NCBI RefSeq assembly: GCF_048544455.1 | Contig: NC_133530.1 | Coordinates: forward strand, 16,483,748-16,547,747 | Reading direction: 5' to 3' | DNA: 64,000 nucleotides | Source: Silene latifolia | Taxonomy: Eukaryota; Streptophyta; Magnoliopsida; Caryophyllales; Caryophyllaceae | Shown: positions 1 to 11,802 of the stretch, in pieces | Position numbering within the stretch: the stretch's first letter is position 1 | How the letters are laid out: every line of letters starts with the position of its first letter | Translations under genes and position numbers: made by a program | Notes under the pieces: generated by a model | Told to the model about the DNA's origin: nothing | Seen by the model: the letters and a program-made list of their open reading frames with translations, nothing else | Database searches by the model: none

Positions 1-346
1 AAATATACAATTAATCGAAATACTAATGTTATTAATCACGGAAAAAAGACATAAATCATAAGAATTTGTTATTTAATTCAAATCTGCGGTGATTCGAGTA
101 TTCAATAAGAAATCGTAAGAAATATTCATACCTTTGTTGTGATTTGAAAAGTTAGGGTTTTAGAAATTTGAGTATTAAGAAAAAACTGAGAGTTTCAATT
201 GAAGTAATCGAAATTGCTAATGAATTTTGTGTAAAATTTCTGGAATTTACAAAAAAAAGTGATGAAACGATGAATTTGTTGATCGATTTTGGAGAAATTT
301 TTGTGTGATTTTTTTATCATAACAGTGTAGCAACTATTTTGGTAGT

Positions 347-397
<51 letters not shown>

Positions 398-516
398 GAG
401 ACAGGAGTTTAGTTTTTTTTGTGCGTATGATTGTGATTTGTGAGCAATTGCTTTTGTTAGGTCAATTCTATATATACATATGGGTAACTCACGAGAAGTG
501 ACAAACTCACGGATCT

Positions 517-518
<2 letters not shown>
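1..518. repeat. Partial right end of an (AT)n-flanked inverted-repeat element
   Basis: The segment is nearly identical to 4578-5028 and then resumes as 11733-11800, so it is a second copy of the right end of the element at 2397-11802. It ends with GGGTAACTCACGAGAAGTG and GGATCTTG directly against an (AT)n tract. Its left part lies outside the window. A GA tract at 349-386 is much shorter in the other copy, which shows slippage since duplication. No coding sequence is visible. Confidence 0.75.
349..386. repeat. (GA)n microsatellite
   Basis: Uninterrupted GA dinucleotides followed by AAAGAGAGAAAGAG. The matching site in the second copy, near 4932, has only a few GA units. Confidence 0.95.

Positions 519-592
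<74 letters not shown>
519..592. repeat. (AT)n microsatellite between two element ends
   Basis: About 37 AT units lie exactly between the GGATCTTG end of one element and the AAGTGAAGTTC end of the next. A second tract at 2361-2396 plays the same role on the other side. This fits elements that insert into, or carry, TA/AT repeats. Confidence 0.9.
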
Positions 593-593
<1 letters not shown>

Positions 594-595
<2 letters not shown>

Positions 596-2355
596 TGAAG
601 TTCAAATGAGTCCACCTAAATTGGTGAGTCCTTAAGTCCTAATCTAAGCCATTGATCTTCTAAGATTGATGGTTGAGATTTGAAGACTTTTTAAATGAAA
701 CTTTAGTGTTTTATAAAAGAAACTTTAATCTATTATTGTAACTTTAATTCTTTACGATTGAAACTTTAATATTTTATGGTCATTTTGTATATAAAAATTA
801 AATTTATGTTATATAATGTAATTTTAAATATAAAAATTTAAATTTCACTGATTTAAGAGTGAAACTTTAATGTTTTACGAGTAAAATTTTAATACTTAAA
901 ATGAAACTTTAATTTGTTTTAGATTATTTTTCAATTTAAAAATTTGAATTTTTGTAATAATGTAATTCTGACTAAAATTTATGAAATTTCATTGATTTTA
1001 GAGTGAAATTTTAATGTTTAACAAATGAAACTTTAATACTTAGATGCGGTTATTTCTGAAACTTTAATGATATACGAGTGAAATTTTAATGGTTAAAAGT
1101 GAAACTTTAATTTTTTTTTTAGGCCATTTTTAATATTAAAGTTTGAATTTATGTAATAATATAATTGTGACTAAAATTTATTTAATTTCTCTAATTTATG
1201 AATGTAACTTTATTATTGTACGACTGTAACTTTAATGCTTAAAATTATAACTTAAGTTTTTTTAGGCCATTTCTAATATAAATATTTAATTTATGTAATA
1301 ATGTTATTCTAACTAATTTATTTAGTGACTAAAATTTATGTAATTTTTATAATTTACAATTGTAAGATTGTAACTTTAATGGTCACGAGTGAAACTTTAA
1401 ATGTATATGAGTGAAATTTTAATGGTATACGAGTGATTTTATGTATATTTATATTTTATGCAATTTTTATATCCATCCAGCGGCATTGACACCGATAACC
1501 ACCACCTACACCCACCATGATCCCTCTGGCTGACCCACCACCCCACACGTCTTCACCACCCCCAACGCCTCCAGAATACCGGTCAGATCTGCCACCACCG
1601 CAAAAGGAGAAAATCAGAAGGAAAAAAAAAAGTAAAACTGAAACTGAAAAAAATTAAAAATGATCACCACACACACAAAACTCGACACACCAACAACCAC
1701 CACTCACCAATCTGAAAAAAAAAAAAAAGAGAAAGGGGAAGGGAGAGAGGCGACAAACCACCACTACCCACCGCATCTCCAACCATACATCGTCACCACC
1801 ACCAACAAACAACCAACAACAACAAAAAAAATTTCAGATATGAAAAAAAAAAAAGCAAAAGGGAGAAGAGAAGGAGCGGCTATTGGTGGGGCGTGGTGCA
1901 GCGATTTGGGTGCGTGGGAGATTGCGTGGTCGTCATTAGTAGTGGTGGTGTCGTGGTTTTATGTCGGCGTGGTGGTTGTCTATTACACCGGTCGTGGTCA
2001 GAAGGTGACGGGGAGGCAGCGTGGGTAGCAGGCAAGTCGATGGTGATGGTGGCGGCGGCGTGGGCGGCTGCGAGAGGGAGGCATGTCGTGGTGTTGTCGG
2101 GTATGTTGTTGTCGTGTTGTTGACGTGAGTGTTGAAGTTGAAGGTGTTGACTGGAGGTAGAGAGAGATGGACGGAGAGAGAAAGGGAGGAAGAGAGAGAA
2201 GTGGAAGGTAGTAAAATGAATAGATTTAGGGTTTTTTGGGTTTTATATAGACTTTTTTTTTCAGATTTAATCTTGGCCATTGATTTTGTTATAATCTAAT
2301 GGCTAAGATTAGGACTCATGGACTCACCTAAGTAAGGTGGACTCATTTGATCCTA

Positions 2356-2360
<5 letters not shown>
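594..2360. mobile_element. Inverted-repeat element, 1.77 kb, non-autonomous
   Basis: The left end (TTCAAATGAGTCCACCTAAA, then GGTGAGTCC and TAATCTAAGCCATTGAT) is matched on the opposite strand by the right end (GATCAAATGAGTCCACCTTA, then GGTGAGTCC and TAATCTTAGCCATT). This gives an imperfect terminal inverted repeat of about 60 bp. Both ends abut (AT)n. From about 690 to 1440 a short motif of the form GTGAAACTTTAAT recurs some fifteen times with variants. From about 1470 to 2280 lies a low-complexity stretch that is CCACCA-rich and then GTGGTGG/GAGAGA-rich. Its open frames are low-complexity and I do not accept them as genes. No transposase is seen. The superfamily is uncertain, and a TA-type target is likely. 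Confidence 0.65.

Positions 2361-2396
<36 letters not shown>
2361..2396. repeat. (AT)n microsatellite
   Basis: An AT tract between the right end of the 594-2360 element and the left end of the element starting at 2397. Confidence 0.9.
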
Positions 2397-2399
<3 letters not shown>

Positions 2400-2929
2400 T
2401 AGGATCATATGAGTTGGGTTACTTTTTGTGAGTTACCCCTCTAAATATGAACCCTTGATCTAAACTAAGATGGATGACTGAGATTTAATCTAGCAAACTC
2501 AATAAATCCCCAAATTTCAGCCCCTGCCATCTTTATGTTCTCATTTTGTCAAACACACCTTCTCTCCCTCCTTCTCAAATGCTTCTACGTCTTCCATGAG
2601 ACAATTGTTTTTATCAATTTCAATCAAAATTTCATCATTTAACAATAATCTAACAAAATCAAAATTTATTGCACTCGGTACTATGATTTTCCAAATGAAA
2701 TTTCGATCAACTTGAGGATTTACAATTTATAAGACCGGAACTCAACACAATAAGGTAAAAACGCTTATAATTCTAATTTTTGGGTTGATAGCGATTGTTT
2801 TTGCAGTGGTGTATTCAATTTCCTTGAACGGGATTCTCTCGTTTTTCTATCTTTCATTGCTCTAGGTTCTCATCAGCTTGTTGTTAATGAAGTCGATGCG
2901 TCAAATTACAAGCCACTGCTAATTTTGTA

Positions 2930-4540
2930 GTTATTTCTTATTTATTGTGTTCATCTGTTAATAACAGTTATTGTATTACTTTAACCGAGTTATTGTATTA
3001 TTCAAACTCAGTTATTGTATTTTGTAGTTACTTCTTATTTGCTATGTTAGAATATATACTGTTAATAATAGTTATTGTATTGCTTTAACCGAGTTATTGT
3101 ATTATTCAAACTTAGTTATTGTATTGTTTTAGCTTAGTTATTTCAAATTAGAGTTGTTGTAAGATGACGTCTTTTTATATAATTTGTTTAAGTTGGTTAT
3201 AGTAATATTACATCTCAATTATTGTATTGTTTTAACTTATTTCAATTTAGAGTTATTGTTGTGGTCTTATATAATCTATTTATGGTTTCATAGTTACTTA
3301 TAACTTACCCCTTTTTTTACTTTTATTTCTTTCAGTGAGCTTTTGTTTTCTACTGGTTCAACCCTCATCAATAGGCAAAACATGGTTTTCGCCAGGAAGA
3401 AATACTGGTAGAAGAAGGGTGAAAACAACGACAATACACAGTTCTCGATGGAAAACTACTTTTAGACGTAGTATTAGAGATAAATATATGTAATATTTAT
3501 AATGTTACTACTGGTAGATGTATTCTTTTAAATGCTTAGATTTAATGATGATGATGGTTAGATATAGTTTGTTGGAGATGTTTAAGTGTAATGTGTTGGA
3601 AACAAATAGTCATATAATGAAATTAAGTGATGTTTTTAACCTTGTTATATATGATCATTTTATTTTTCAGATTTTGCTATTGCATTAACCAATCTCAATT
3701 ATTGATTGAGACATGGTTCTCATTGGGAAGAATAGTGAAAACACCAGCAAGACAACTTCTTGTTAATGTTTAACTCCAACGATGAAGTATGAGACAAAGT
3801 ACGCAATAGTTCATTCACGGTTATTGTAAAGTTCAATCACGGTTATTTTAAAGTTCAATCATGGTTATTGTAATAATAATTATTATAGTACACAATGGCT
3901 CACTCGTGGTTATTATAAAGTTCAATGACGGTTATTGTAATAATCTAAGACAATTATTATACGACTCTAATGTGATTACTCAATATTTATGTTGTAAATC
4001 AGTGTTGCTTCTGTCAAATTCTGATTCCAATTCATCTTCATCCTCTTTTTATGATCTAGCTTCTTTTTCATCTTCCTCGTCTTTTTCTTCTAAAGCACGC
4101 TAACCAAATCGGGAAGAGGGTATATTAACTTGGTTATTGTATTAACCGATCTCAATCATTTCATTGAAGAAAATCAATTCTTCTATTGAAAATAAACAGT
4201 TTTTCAATTAAACAAGATGAAACAAACAAAAGATAGAAAGTTGGCTATATTTGAGTTACAGCTCAATACAATAACATGAGTTATTCATTACAATAACTGA
4301 GTTTATACATTAGAATAACTATCAATACCAGAGACCATTATTCTCAGTAAACAACTGAGTTATTATAAAATAACTACGTATCTTCATTACAATAACCGAG
4401 TTTCTACATTAAATTAACTGTACATACCAGAGAACCTTATTCTCAGTAAACAAGTTATTTTATTACAGTAACGTAATTATTCTATCATACAAAATCAGTT
4501 ATTCTATTACACGACTTCAATTATTCCATTAAGCATCAAT
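2930..4540. repeat. Array of iterated GTTATTGTATT-type motifs
   Basis: A short AT-rich motif (GTTATTGTATT and relatives, with GAGTTATT, CAGTTATT and, on the opposite sense, AATAACTGAG and AATAACTCA) recurs dozens of times at irregular spacing across about 1.6 kb. Spacer sequence varies, so this is not a simple tandem satellite. There is no gene here; the open frame around 3861-4103 is low-complexity. Confidence 0.7.
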
Positions 4541-5386
4541 TGTTCGTGTTCAACGTCATTCCACCTGAAAATCACCCAAAATATACAATTAATCGAAATA
4601 CTAATGTTATTAATCACGGAAAAAAGACATAAATCATAAGAATTTGTTATTTAATTCAAATACTATAGTTATTCGAGTATTAAATAAGAAATCGTAAGAA
4701 ATATTCATACCTTTGTTGTGATTTGAAGAGTTAGGGTTTTCCGAAATTTGAGTATTAAGAAAAAACTGAGAGTTTCAATTGAAGTAATCAAAATTGTTAA
4801 TGAATTTTGTGTAAAACTTCTGGAATTTACAAAAACAAGTGATGAAACGATGAATTTGTTGATCGATTTTGGAGAAATTTTTGTGTGATTATTTTTATCA
4901 TAACAGTGTAGCAACAATTTTGGTAGTAAAGGAGAGAGAGAGAGAAGAGAGAAAGAGACATGAGTTTAGTTTTTTTGTGCGTATGATTGTGATTTGTGAG
5001 CAATTGCTTTTGTTAGGTCAATTCTATAGAAGAGAGCAGCAACTCTCCTATACGACCGTCCTATAACATAGGACGGGCCCAATAGGAAAAAGTAGCCCAA
5101 ATAAAAAACAAAACAATAAGAAATGAAAGCTTTCAAAATCCTAGCCATCAAAAGAGTCTCCTCTAGGGTTTCCTGTGAGGGTTCCGTCAAAGTTCTCTTC
5201 GCTCTTCCTTGCTCGTGAAGGCTCCTCTACGACTCATCCGAGAGGATTCCATCTTTCAGTTTCGTTTCTTCTTTCTTCTAGCGTTCGTTCTAGGGTTTTT
5301 GGTGGCATCAGTTTCGTTTTCTCGTAAGGTATTGTTTTCTCCTTTTCTTCTCTCATGTGCTTGTTCCTGCTTTTGCCTAGACTTCT

Positions 5387-6727
5387 ATGGGGGAGAGGGG
5401 AGGGAGCAGCAACTGGAAGGGAAAAGGGAAGGTTGGGGGGCAGGAGACTTTTGTGTGGGATGTTGGGGATGATACGGTGGAGGAGAAGGAACCACAATTC
5501 ATGCTGCTAGGCAAAATATGGTCATCCAAATCGATTAACGCAAAAGCGGCAGTGGAATCTATGATAAAACTGTGGAGTACGAAGGGTGAGGTGGTGGGAA
5601 AATTGATTGATACAAAGGAGAAGATCTTTATGTTTAGGTTTTAGGAGGAGAGGGATAAAACTAAGATCTTTGATGGACAGCCATGGCACTTCGACAAATT
5701 CATCTGGTGCTTTAGCGAACCGAATTTGGAGGGCAGAATGACTGATGTGCCGTTACACTTTGTGCCCATCTGGGCTAGGGTTTACGATCTCCCTTTGAGA
5801 GGGAGAACCAATAAGGAGAATGTGAAGCGCCTGAGTACGCAACTGGGGAGTTTCATCATTATGGATATTGCACCGTTCCCAGAGATGGAGAGGGCTATTC
5901 GTTTTCGCTTTATGCATGACGTGCGTGAGCCTTTGAAGGCAGCGGTGACTGTTGGGCTACCGTCTGGGAAGACTGAGGAATTTCGAGTGTCTTATGAGAG
6001 GATACCAACCTTTTGCTATGGGTGTGGCGTTTTAGGCCATGGAGAAAAGGACTGTGATGAGGGGCCTTATGATGAGGGTGAGCTTCGGTTCGATGAATCA
6101 TTGCGAGCATCACCTTGGAAAGCTACAAAAACTGTGGTGGGAGTGCAATCTTTGAGGGCTAGATCCTTAGCAAAGGATTTTGATAATGAGGAAAAAATAA
6201 ATGAAGAGGAGGTGGTAGCGGGGATGATTGCGAAACTGCAGCAGATCACGATTAAAGGGAAAGGGCAGGCATCTAAGCAAAGTCACGGTGAACTTCCCTC
6301 TGGGAGTGAGGCAGCTACAAGTGATCAGATGAGGGGAGAGCAACGGCAGGAAGGGAATGTGGGGGACAAAGGAGAAAGGGGAGGCTTAGCAGGGGAGGGA
6401 GAGGGCAACCCAAAGGAAGTCAATGTGGCGGCAGAAGGTCTTCTCCAGGGCGATGATAGAGAGCAGGGGGGAACGGGTGCCCAAGGAATGATGGTGGAGT
6501 TGTCAGAGGATGCGAGGGAGAATGAGCAGCGGACAGGAACTTGGAGACGTTTATTAGTGGAGAGGAAGGAGGGAGGGCAGCGAGAGGAGATGACGGAGAA
6601 GAAAAAAAGGGATAGAAATGAGGCAGGCTCGGGAGAGATTAGTTCGGCTAAAAAACTTAAACTAAGCAGGGGTGCTCCAATACCTGAGGCGGAGGTTGAG
6701 ACAACTCAACCCCGCCCGGCACAATGA
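5387..6727 (+). pseudogene. LINE ORF1, gag-like RNA-binding protein with CCHC knuckle
   Basis: The frame starting at 5387 runs to a TGA at 6725-6727 with one in-frame TAG at 5642-5644. The first part resembles the plant DUF4283 domain (PWHFDKFIW, then WARVYDLPL). It is followed by a CX2CX4HX4C zinc knuckle, CYGCGVLGHGEKDC, near nt 6015-6060. A long charged low-complexity tail comes next. The family protein binds the element RNA. Its stop overlaps the ORF2 start as ATGA at 6724-6727. The TAG is explained by a CAG-to-TAG change. Assignment is by motif and context. Confidence 0.85.
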
Positions 6728-9700
6728 AAATCTTGAGCCTTAACTGCAGGGGGCTGGGCAACTCCGATGCAGTAGGCGGGCTACGTAATTTGCTCAGGCG
6801 TGAGGATCCTAGTATAGTCTTTTTGTGTGAAACGAAGCTAAGTGGGGTTGAGATGAGGAAGGTCAGAGATAGTATGCAGGGTTTTGAGGGGATGGCTGTT
6901 GATAGTGCGGGGCGCTCAGGCGGGTTGGCTTTCTTGTGGAAAAGTGAGTTAAGTATTTCATTTCGGTCCGCGGCTATGCATTATATGGACTTCGATGTCG
7001 GGGAGGGTGATGCTAAGTGGCGGATCACTGGGTTCTACGGTTGGCCGGCGGTCCAAGATCGCTATTTATCTTGGGAACAATTGCGTATGCTAGCCCTGTA
7101 ATCCCAAAGCCCATGGTTGTGCATTTGGGACTTCAATGAGGTCTTATATTCGACGGAAATGTTAGGGGGGGAGAGGGCACAGTGACAAATGAATAATTTC
7201 AGAGATGCGGTTGATTATTGCGGATTAAAAGACCTAAACTTTGAGGGGTACGAGTTCACCTATGATAATGGGCAAGTAGGGAGTGATAACAGGCAAAGTC
7301 GCATAGATAGAGCGATGGTGAATGACGGGTGGGCTGAAATGTTTCCGGCTGCGAAACTAGTGCATATGGATAGAGAATGGTCGGACCATGCACCTCTAGT
7401 AGTCTGGCTTGACGGTAGGCGGATTGAGGAAGGGAGTAGGCAGAAGAGATTTCGCTTTGAGGAGATTTGGATTGGAGAGGATGGTTGTGAAGATACGATA
7501 AGGGGAGCGTGGCAGCTGGACTGTGGTGATGTGATCGACACGATTAGTCGATGTGCATAGGAGTTAACAAAGTGGAAGGGGGTGAGTATTGGGAAAATTA
7601 TGAGGGATATTCAGGTGAAACGACGAAAACTTACCAGGCTAAATGAAGGGCTCCGTACCACGACAGCTGTCAAGGAGAGGAAGAGACTAGTGACCGAGAT
7701 TTCGCATCTTCTTCGTCAAGAAGAGACCTTTTGGCGACAAAGATCGAGAGCCTTGTGGTTAAAGGACGGTGACAGAAATACCAAATTTTTTCATAACAAA
7801 GCCCAGCAAAGAAAGAAAAAGAATTTTATTCGATACCTGATTGACGATAATGGGCGAAAGGTAACGGAGGAAGCTGATATCAAGGAGGTGGCTGTTCGGT
7901 ATTTTGAGAATTTATTTGCCACGGATGAACCTCAGAATTTCGATGAGTTGCTAGAGGGTGTGAAGGATCGTGTAAATGCAGAGATGAATACGGAGTTGGA
8001 ACAACCTTACGGTGCGGAGGAAATTATTGAAGCTTTAAACCAAATGCACCCACTCAAAGCTCCGGGCCCCGACGGTATGAATGCTTTATTTTTCCAAACA
8101 TATTGGCATATTGTTGGACCGTCTGTGATTAGTACTGTTTTGCGCATCCTCAATGGAGCTCCGTTCCCTCCAAATTTAAATAGCACCCATACCGTACTAA
8201 TTCCGAAAAAGAAGGCCCCGGACAAATTGAGTGACTTTCGCCCCATAAGTTTATGTAATGTGTTATACAAAATAATCTCTAAGGTTCTTGCCAACCGCTT
8301 GAAGAGGTTCTTGGGAGAGATAGTTTCGGAAAATCAAAGCGCGTTTACTCCGGGCCGGCTAATAACGGATAATATTCTTGTTGCTTTTGAGTTATTCCAT
8401 CATATGAAAAATTCGAGAAGTAATGGCGGGCACTTGGCGCTGAAATTGGATATGGCGAAAGCTTATGATCGGGTGGAATGGGACTTCTTAGAGCGGGTTT
8501 TAATATGGATGGGTTTCCATCACCGTTGGATTAACAGGGTCATGGAGTGTGTGAGGTCGGTATCATATGAGGTTCTGATAAATGGCTCCACAACGCGGCA
8601 GCTTGCTCCTAGGAGGGGGCTGAGACAGGGTGACCCGCTGTCACCATATCTCTTCATTTTATACGCCGAGGTTATGTCTAGCATGCTGAGAAGAGCTATG
8701 GAGCGGAGTGCTATTCACGGGATTCGAGTAGCTCCCACATCGCCTATGGTGTCACACTTATTGTTTGCGGATGACTGCATCATTTTTGTTAGGGCGGATG
8801 TGAGGGAAGCGAGGGTCGTGAAGGATATTCTTGGGAGCTATGAGAGGGCTTCGGGCCAGTTGGTAAGTCTAGCGAAGACCACCGTGTCGTTTAGCAAAGG
8901 TACGACCAAGGACCGGAGGACTAGCATTATTGAGCTATTGGGAGTTAGGGAGGTAATGGTACAAGACAAATATTTGGGACTCCCTACTGTTGTGGGGAGC
9001 TCTAAACGGGTCCTCACGTCGATAATTCGGGACAAACTAAGCAAGCGGTTACAAGGATGGAAAGGGATGCTTTTGAGTAAGGCAGGCAAAGAGACCCTTA
9101 TAAAAGCTGTAGCTCAGGCGATCCCTACTTATGCCATGAGCATTTTCAAGATACCTACGACCTTTTGTGATGAGCTCCGGTCATTAGTGTCGAGATTCTG
9201 GTGGGGAGCGGAGAATGGGAGGAGGAAAATTCCGTGGGTTGCTTGGAATCGCATGTGCCAGCCAAAATGCCATGGAGGTTTGGGTTTCCGAGATTACGAG
9301 AATTTTAATCTAGCTTTATTGGGCAAACAGGCGTGGAGGCTTGTAACTAATGAGAGTTGTCTCATGTCACGGGTTCTGAAAGGCAAGTATTTCCGCGATA
9401 GATCTTTTATGGAGGCTGACCTTGGATCGTCACCAAGCTTTACGTGGAGGAGTATATGGGATGCGCGTGAGGTTATCAGGTTGGGAGCGAGGAAGAGGAT
9501 TGGGAACGGATGGAGCACGAACGTGTGGACGGATCCCTGGATCCCAGGTACCCAATCACACCGAATTCTCTCACCTCGACTTGATAGGGATGCTGGTATG
9601 AAGGTGGCGGAACTCATGGGCGACGATGGACTGAGATGGGATGATGAAAAGCTACAGGTGTGCTTGCTTCCTTTTGAACGTGAAAGAGTGCGAAATATTC

Positions 9701-10860
9701 GAATTTGTGAGACTAAACCCTCTGACGAATGGTGCTGGGATGTTGAAAAAGACGGGAACTACACGGTTAGATCGGCCTATAAACTTCTCTATGGCGTGGA
9801 TAGGGATTCTGAGCACTCGAATTGGGCACATGATAAATGGTTGTGGAGCAAGATATGGCAAGCGCCGGTCATTCCGCGGATTAAGGTCTTTTTTTGGCAA
9901 ATGTGTCATGATGCGTTAGCCACGAAGAGCAATATTTCGAGGAGGATGAGAACCAATGATGCTGAATGCCCTCTTTGCTTCGCTCCTATGGAGACTTCTC
10001 TCCATATCATTCGGGATTGTGGGTGGGTGGACGGGATTTGGGAGGGATTGGGGTTGACATTGGAGAATGGACAACGGGGAGAGTGGGTGAGGGAGTGGGT
10101 GGAAGGCATTATGAGGGAGCTGAGGGAGGAGGAGCGGGTGGCTTTTATGACAGCTTGCTGGGCCATATGTGAAAGGCGAAACAAGGCGATTTTCGAGGGG
10201 GTGTATGGGGATGAACAGGCTGTGATCAGGAGGACGAGGGCTTTGGTGGACGAGATGGATGTGGTGAGCAAACAGGGGAGGGAGAGTATCGCGGGAGCAG
10301 GGCGGGGTGGAGGATATCTGGGAAGGCTAGAGGAGGGGTCGGTGAATAGTTCGGGCAGGGAAAGCAAAGGATGGAAGAGGCCGGGGGTGGGGATTTTTAA
10401 AATTAATGTGGATGCAGGGGTTGTGGAGGGTGTCGGGGTAAGTGCGGGGGTGGTGTGTAGGAATGAGAGAGGCGAGGTGTGTTGGGGAGTAACGATGCAA
10501 CGGACAGGGGAGTGTGAGGCGAAGATGGCGGAGGCGGAGGCTATTCTGGTAGGAATTAAGGAAGCACGGAGATCGGGATGCTCGAGGATCATAGTTGAAG
10601 GTGACTGCTCAAGCGTTATAGAGGAGCTGCGAAGTCGGAAACAGGGACGCCATGACATCTTTCTAGTTTATGAGGATATTTTCTTTTTATGTAATTCTTT
10701 CGAGTCTGTTGTTTTTTCTTATGTTCGTAAGGATTATAATCGGGTAGCTCATGCTCTCGCTCATGTGACCCCTTGGTCGTTCTGTAGACGTGAGTGGAGT
10801 AATGTCCTGCCCCCTTACATTGATGTCATTGCTCGTCGTGATCTAATAGAAACCGTTTAA
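6724..10860 (+). pseudogene. LINE ORF2, endonuclease / reverse transcriptase / RNase H
   Basis: One frame spans 1,378 residues, with stops at 7099-7101 (TAA), 7183-7185 (TGA) and 7558-7560 (TAG). The N-terminal apurinic-type endonuclease is seen in SLNCRGLG, FLCETKL, WDFNEVLY, RIDRAMVN and SDHAPL. The reverse transcriptase is seen in KAPGPDGMNALFF, LDMAKAYDRVEWDF, GLRQGDPLSPYLF and the active site FADD. A zf-RVT region has CPLCFAPMETSLH. The C-terminal RNase H-like domain has INVDAG, AEAEA, EGDC and RVAHALAH. The protein nicks target DNA and copies element RNA into it. All three stops fit single C-to-T or G-to-A changes (CAA, CGA or TGG, and TGG). No frameshift was found. Confidence 0.92.
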
Positions 10861-11802
10861 CCCCTCGGGGTTTTATTGCAAAAAAAAAAAAAACCTAGCC
10901 ATCAAACAACGATGTACAACCGCCATTGCAGTCCTAAGTCCTCTCCCTCGTACCATATCTACCGTCTCTGCCACCATCGTCTCAGCCGCGTTCGCGACCG
11001 CTGATCAAGTCACCAACATGCCGATTTTGGATTTGAAATGTGAAGTTTCAGATTTCAATGAATATCCACTACACCTAACTTCTGATTATATTATCTCAAC
11101 TTGAATACTCCATGTTTTAAATTGAAAACTATAAGAATATGGACTTTATGTTTTTAAAATACTTAAGTACTCAACCCATGAACTTATTTTAACAACTAAT
11201 ACTTTAAATTTCAAAACTAACAATTTTATCATTGAAATTTTCATATATTATGATTGATTGATTGATTGATTGGTAGCTTCTTCTATATTTTTTTTTTGTG
11301 AAGTACTAATTTTGTTTAATGACTAGTAGTTTTAGTATGACAATTTCATGTTTAAGAATTTGGTTGTCTTTAATTTTCTAGCTTTGATTGTATAATTAGA
11401 CAACATAGTTCATTGAGTTAAAAACTTACGGATTTGTGATGAAAACATCGATGTCTATGAGCGAGCCAGATGATGAGGATTGAGGTCATGGTCGGTGATG
11501 AAGGCGGCGAATCTGGCATTAAATTGGTGGCTTAGGGGCGAAGGGGACTTATGGTGTGCTAGTGGAGGAAGTAGAACGAACTGTACAATGGAGAAAATAG
11601 TGAGGGATTGAGTGTGAGATAGGATTAAAGAGTTTGGGTTTTCTTTTACCGGGCTTGTCTTAGAAACTGATTGTTCTTTTAGTTAATTGGACTGGTCTTA
11701 TGGTATAAGACCGTCCTATTAAACAATTAGTGATTCTATATATATATATACATAGGGGTAAGTGGTAACTCACGAAAAGTGGCAAACTCACCGGATCTTG
11801 CC

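Larger units (their letters stand above)
5153..10893 (+). mobile_element. L1-type LINE, full length, with 13-bp target duplication
   Basis: A 13-bp direct repeat, CCTAGCCATCAAA, flanks the element at 5140-5152 and 10894-10906. The 3' end is a clean A tract. Between these lie a 5' leader, a gag-like ORF1 and an ORF2 with endonuclease, reverse transcriptase, zinc-binding and RNase H parts. This is the order of plant L1 elements with a terminal RNase H. The element looks complete from leader to poly(A), with exact target duplications, but carries four in-frame stop codons. It is inserted inside the 5029-11732 element. Confidence 0.93.
5029..11732. mobile_element. Inverted-repeat element carrying a LINE, inserted in the 2397-11802 element
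   Basis: The octamer ATTCTATA occurs just outside both ends (5021-5028 and 11733-11740). The uninterrupted copy at 1-518 shows the same sequence without this block, which supports insertion. Imperfect inverted ends are visible: ACGACCGTCCTATAACATAG near the left end, and its partner GGTCTTATACCATAAGACC (reverse strand of GGTCTTATGGTATAAGACC) near the right. Subtracting the LINE, the element is about 0.95 kb and has no recognisable gene. A GATT tetranucleotide tract lies near 11250. An 8-bp target duplication would fit a hAT-like element, but the outermost bases match poorly, so the class is uncertain. Confidence 0.5.
2397..11802. mobile_element. Inverted-repeat element with nested insertions
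   Basis: The left end begins AAGTAGGATCATATGAGTTG, with TTTTTGTGAGTTACCCC further in. The right end at about 11757-11800, read on the opposite strand, begins CAAGATCCGGTGAGTTTG, with TTTTCGTGAGTTACC further in. The two ends therefore form a terminal inverted repeat of about 45 bp. The outer bases resemble those of the 594-2360 element (TAGGATCAAATGAGT against TAGGATCATATGAGT), so both belong to one family. Without the nested block 5029-11732 the element is about 2.7 kb. From about 2930 to 4540 it carries many copies of a short motif like AGTTATTGTATT in both orientations. No transposase reading frame is visible, so it is non-autonomous. Confidence 0.6.

Noticed and set aside
1660-2280. Three overlapping open frames of 76-122 residues
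   Set aside because: All are low-complexity (CCACCA, GTGGTGG, GAGAGA) inside a transposable element, on both strands, with no domain.
2930-4540. CRISPR-like array
   Set aside because: The repeats are about 10-12 bases, irregularly spaced and in both orientations, in plant nuclear DNA.
9906-10658. Open frame of 250 residues on the minus strand
   Set aside because: It is the antisense shadow of the LINE RNase H region; the plus frame has clear domain motifs.
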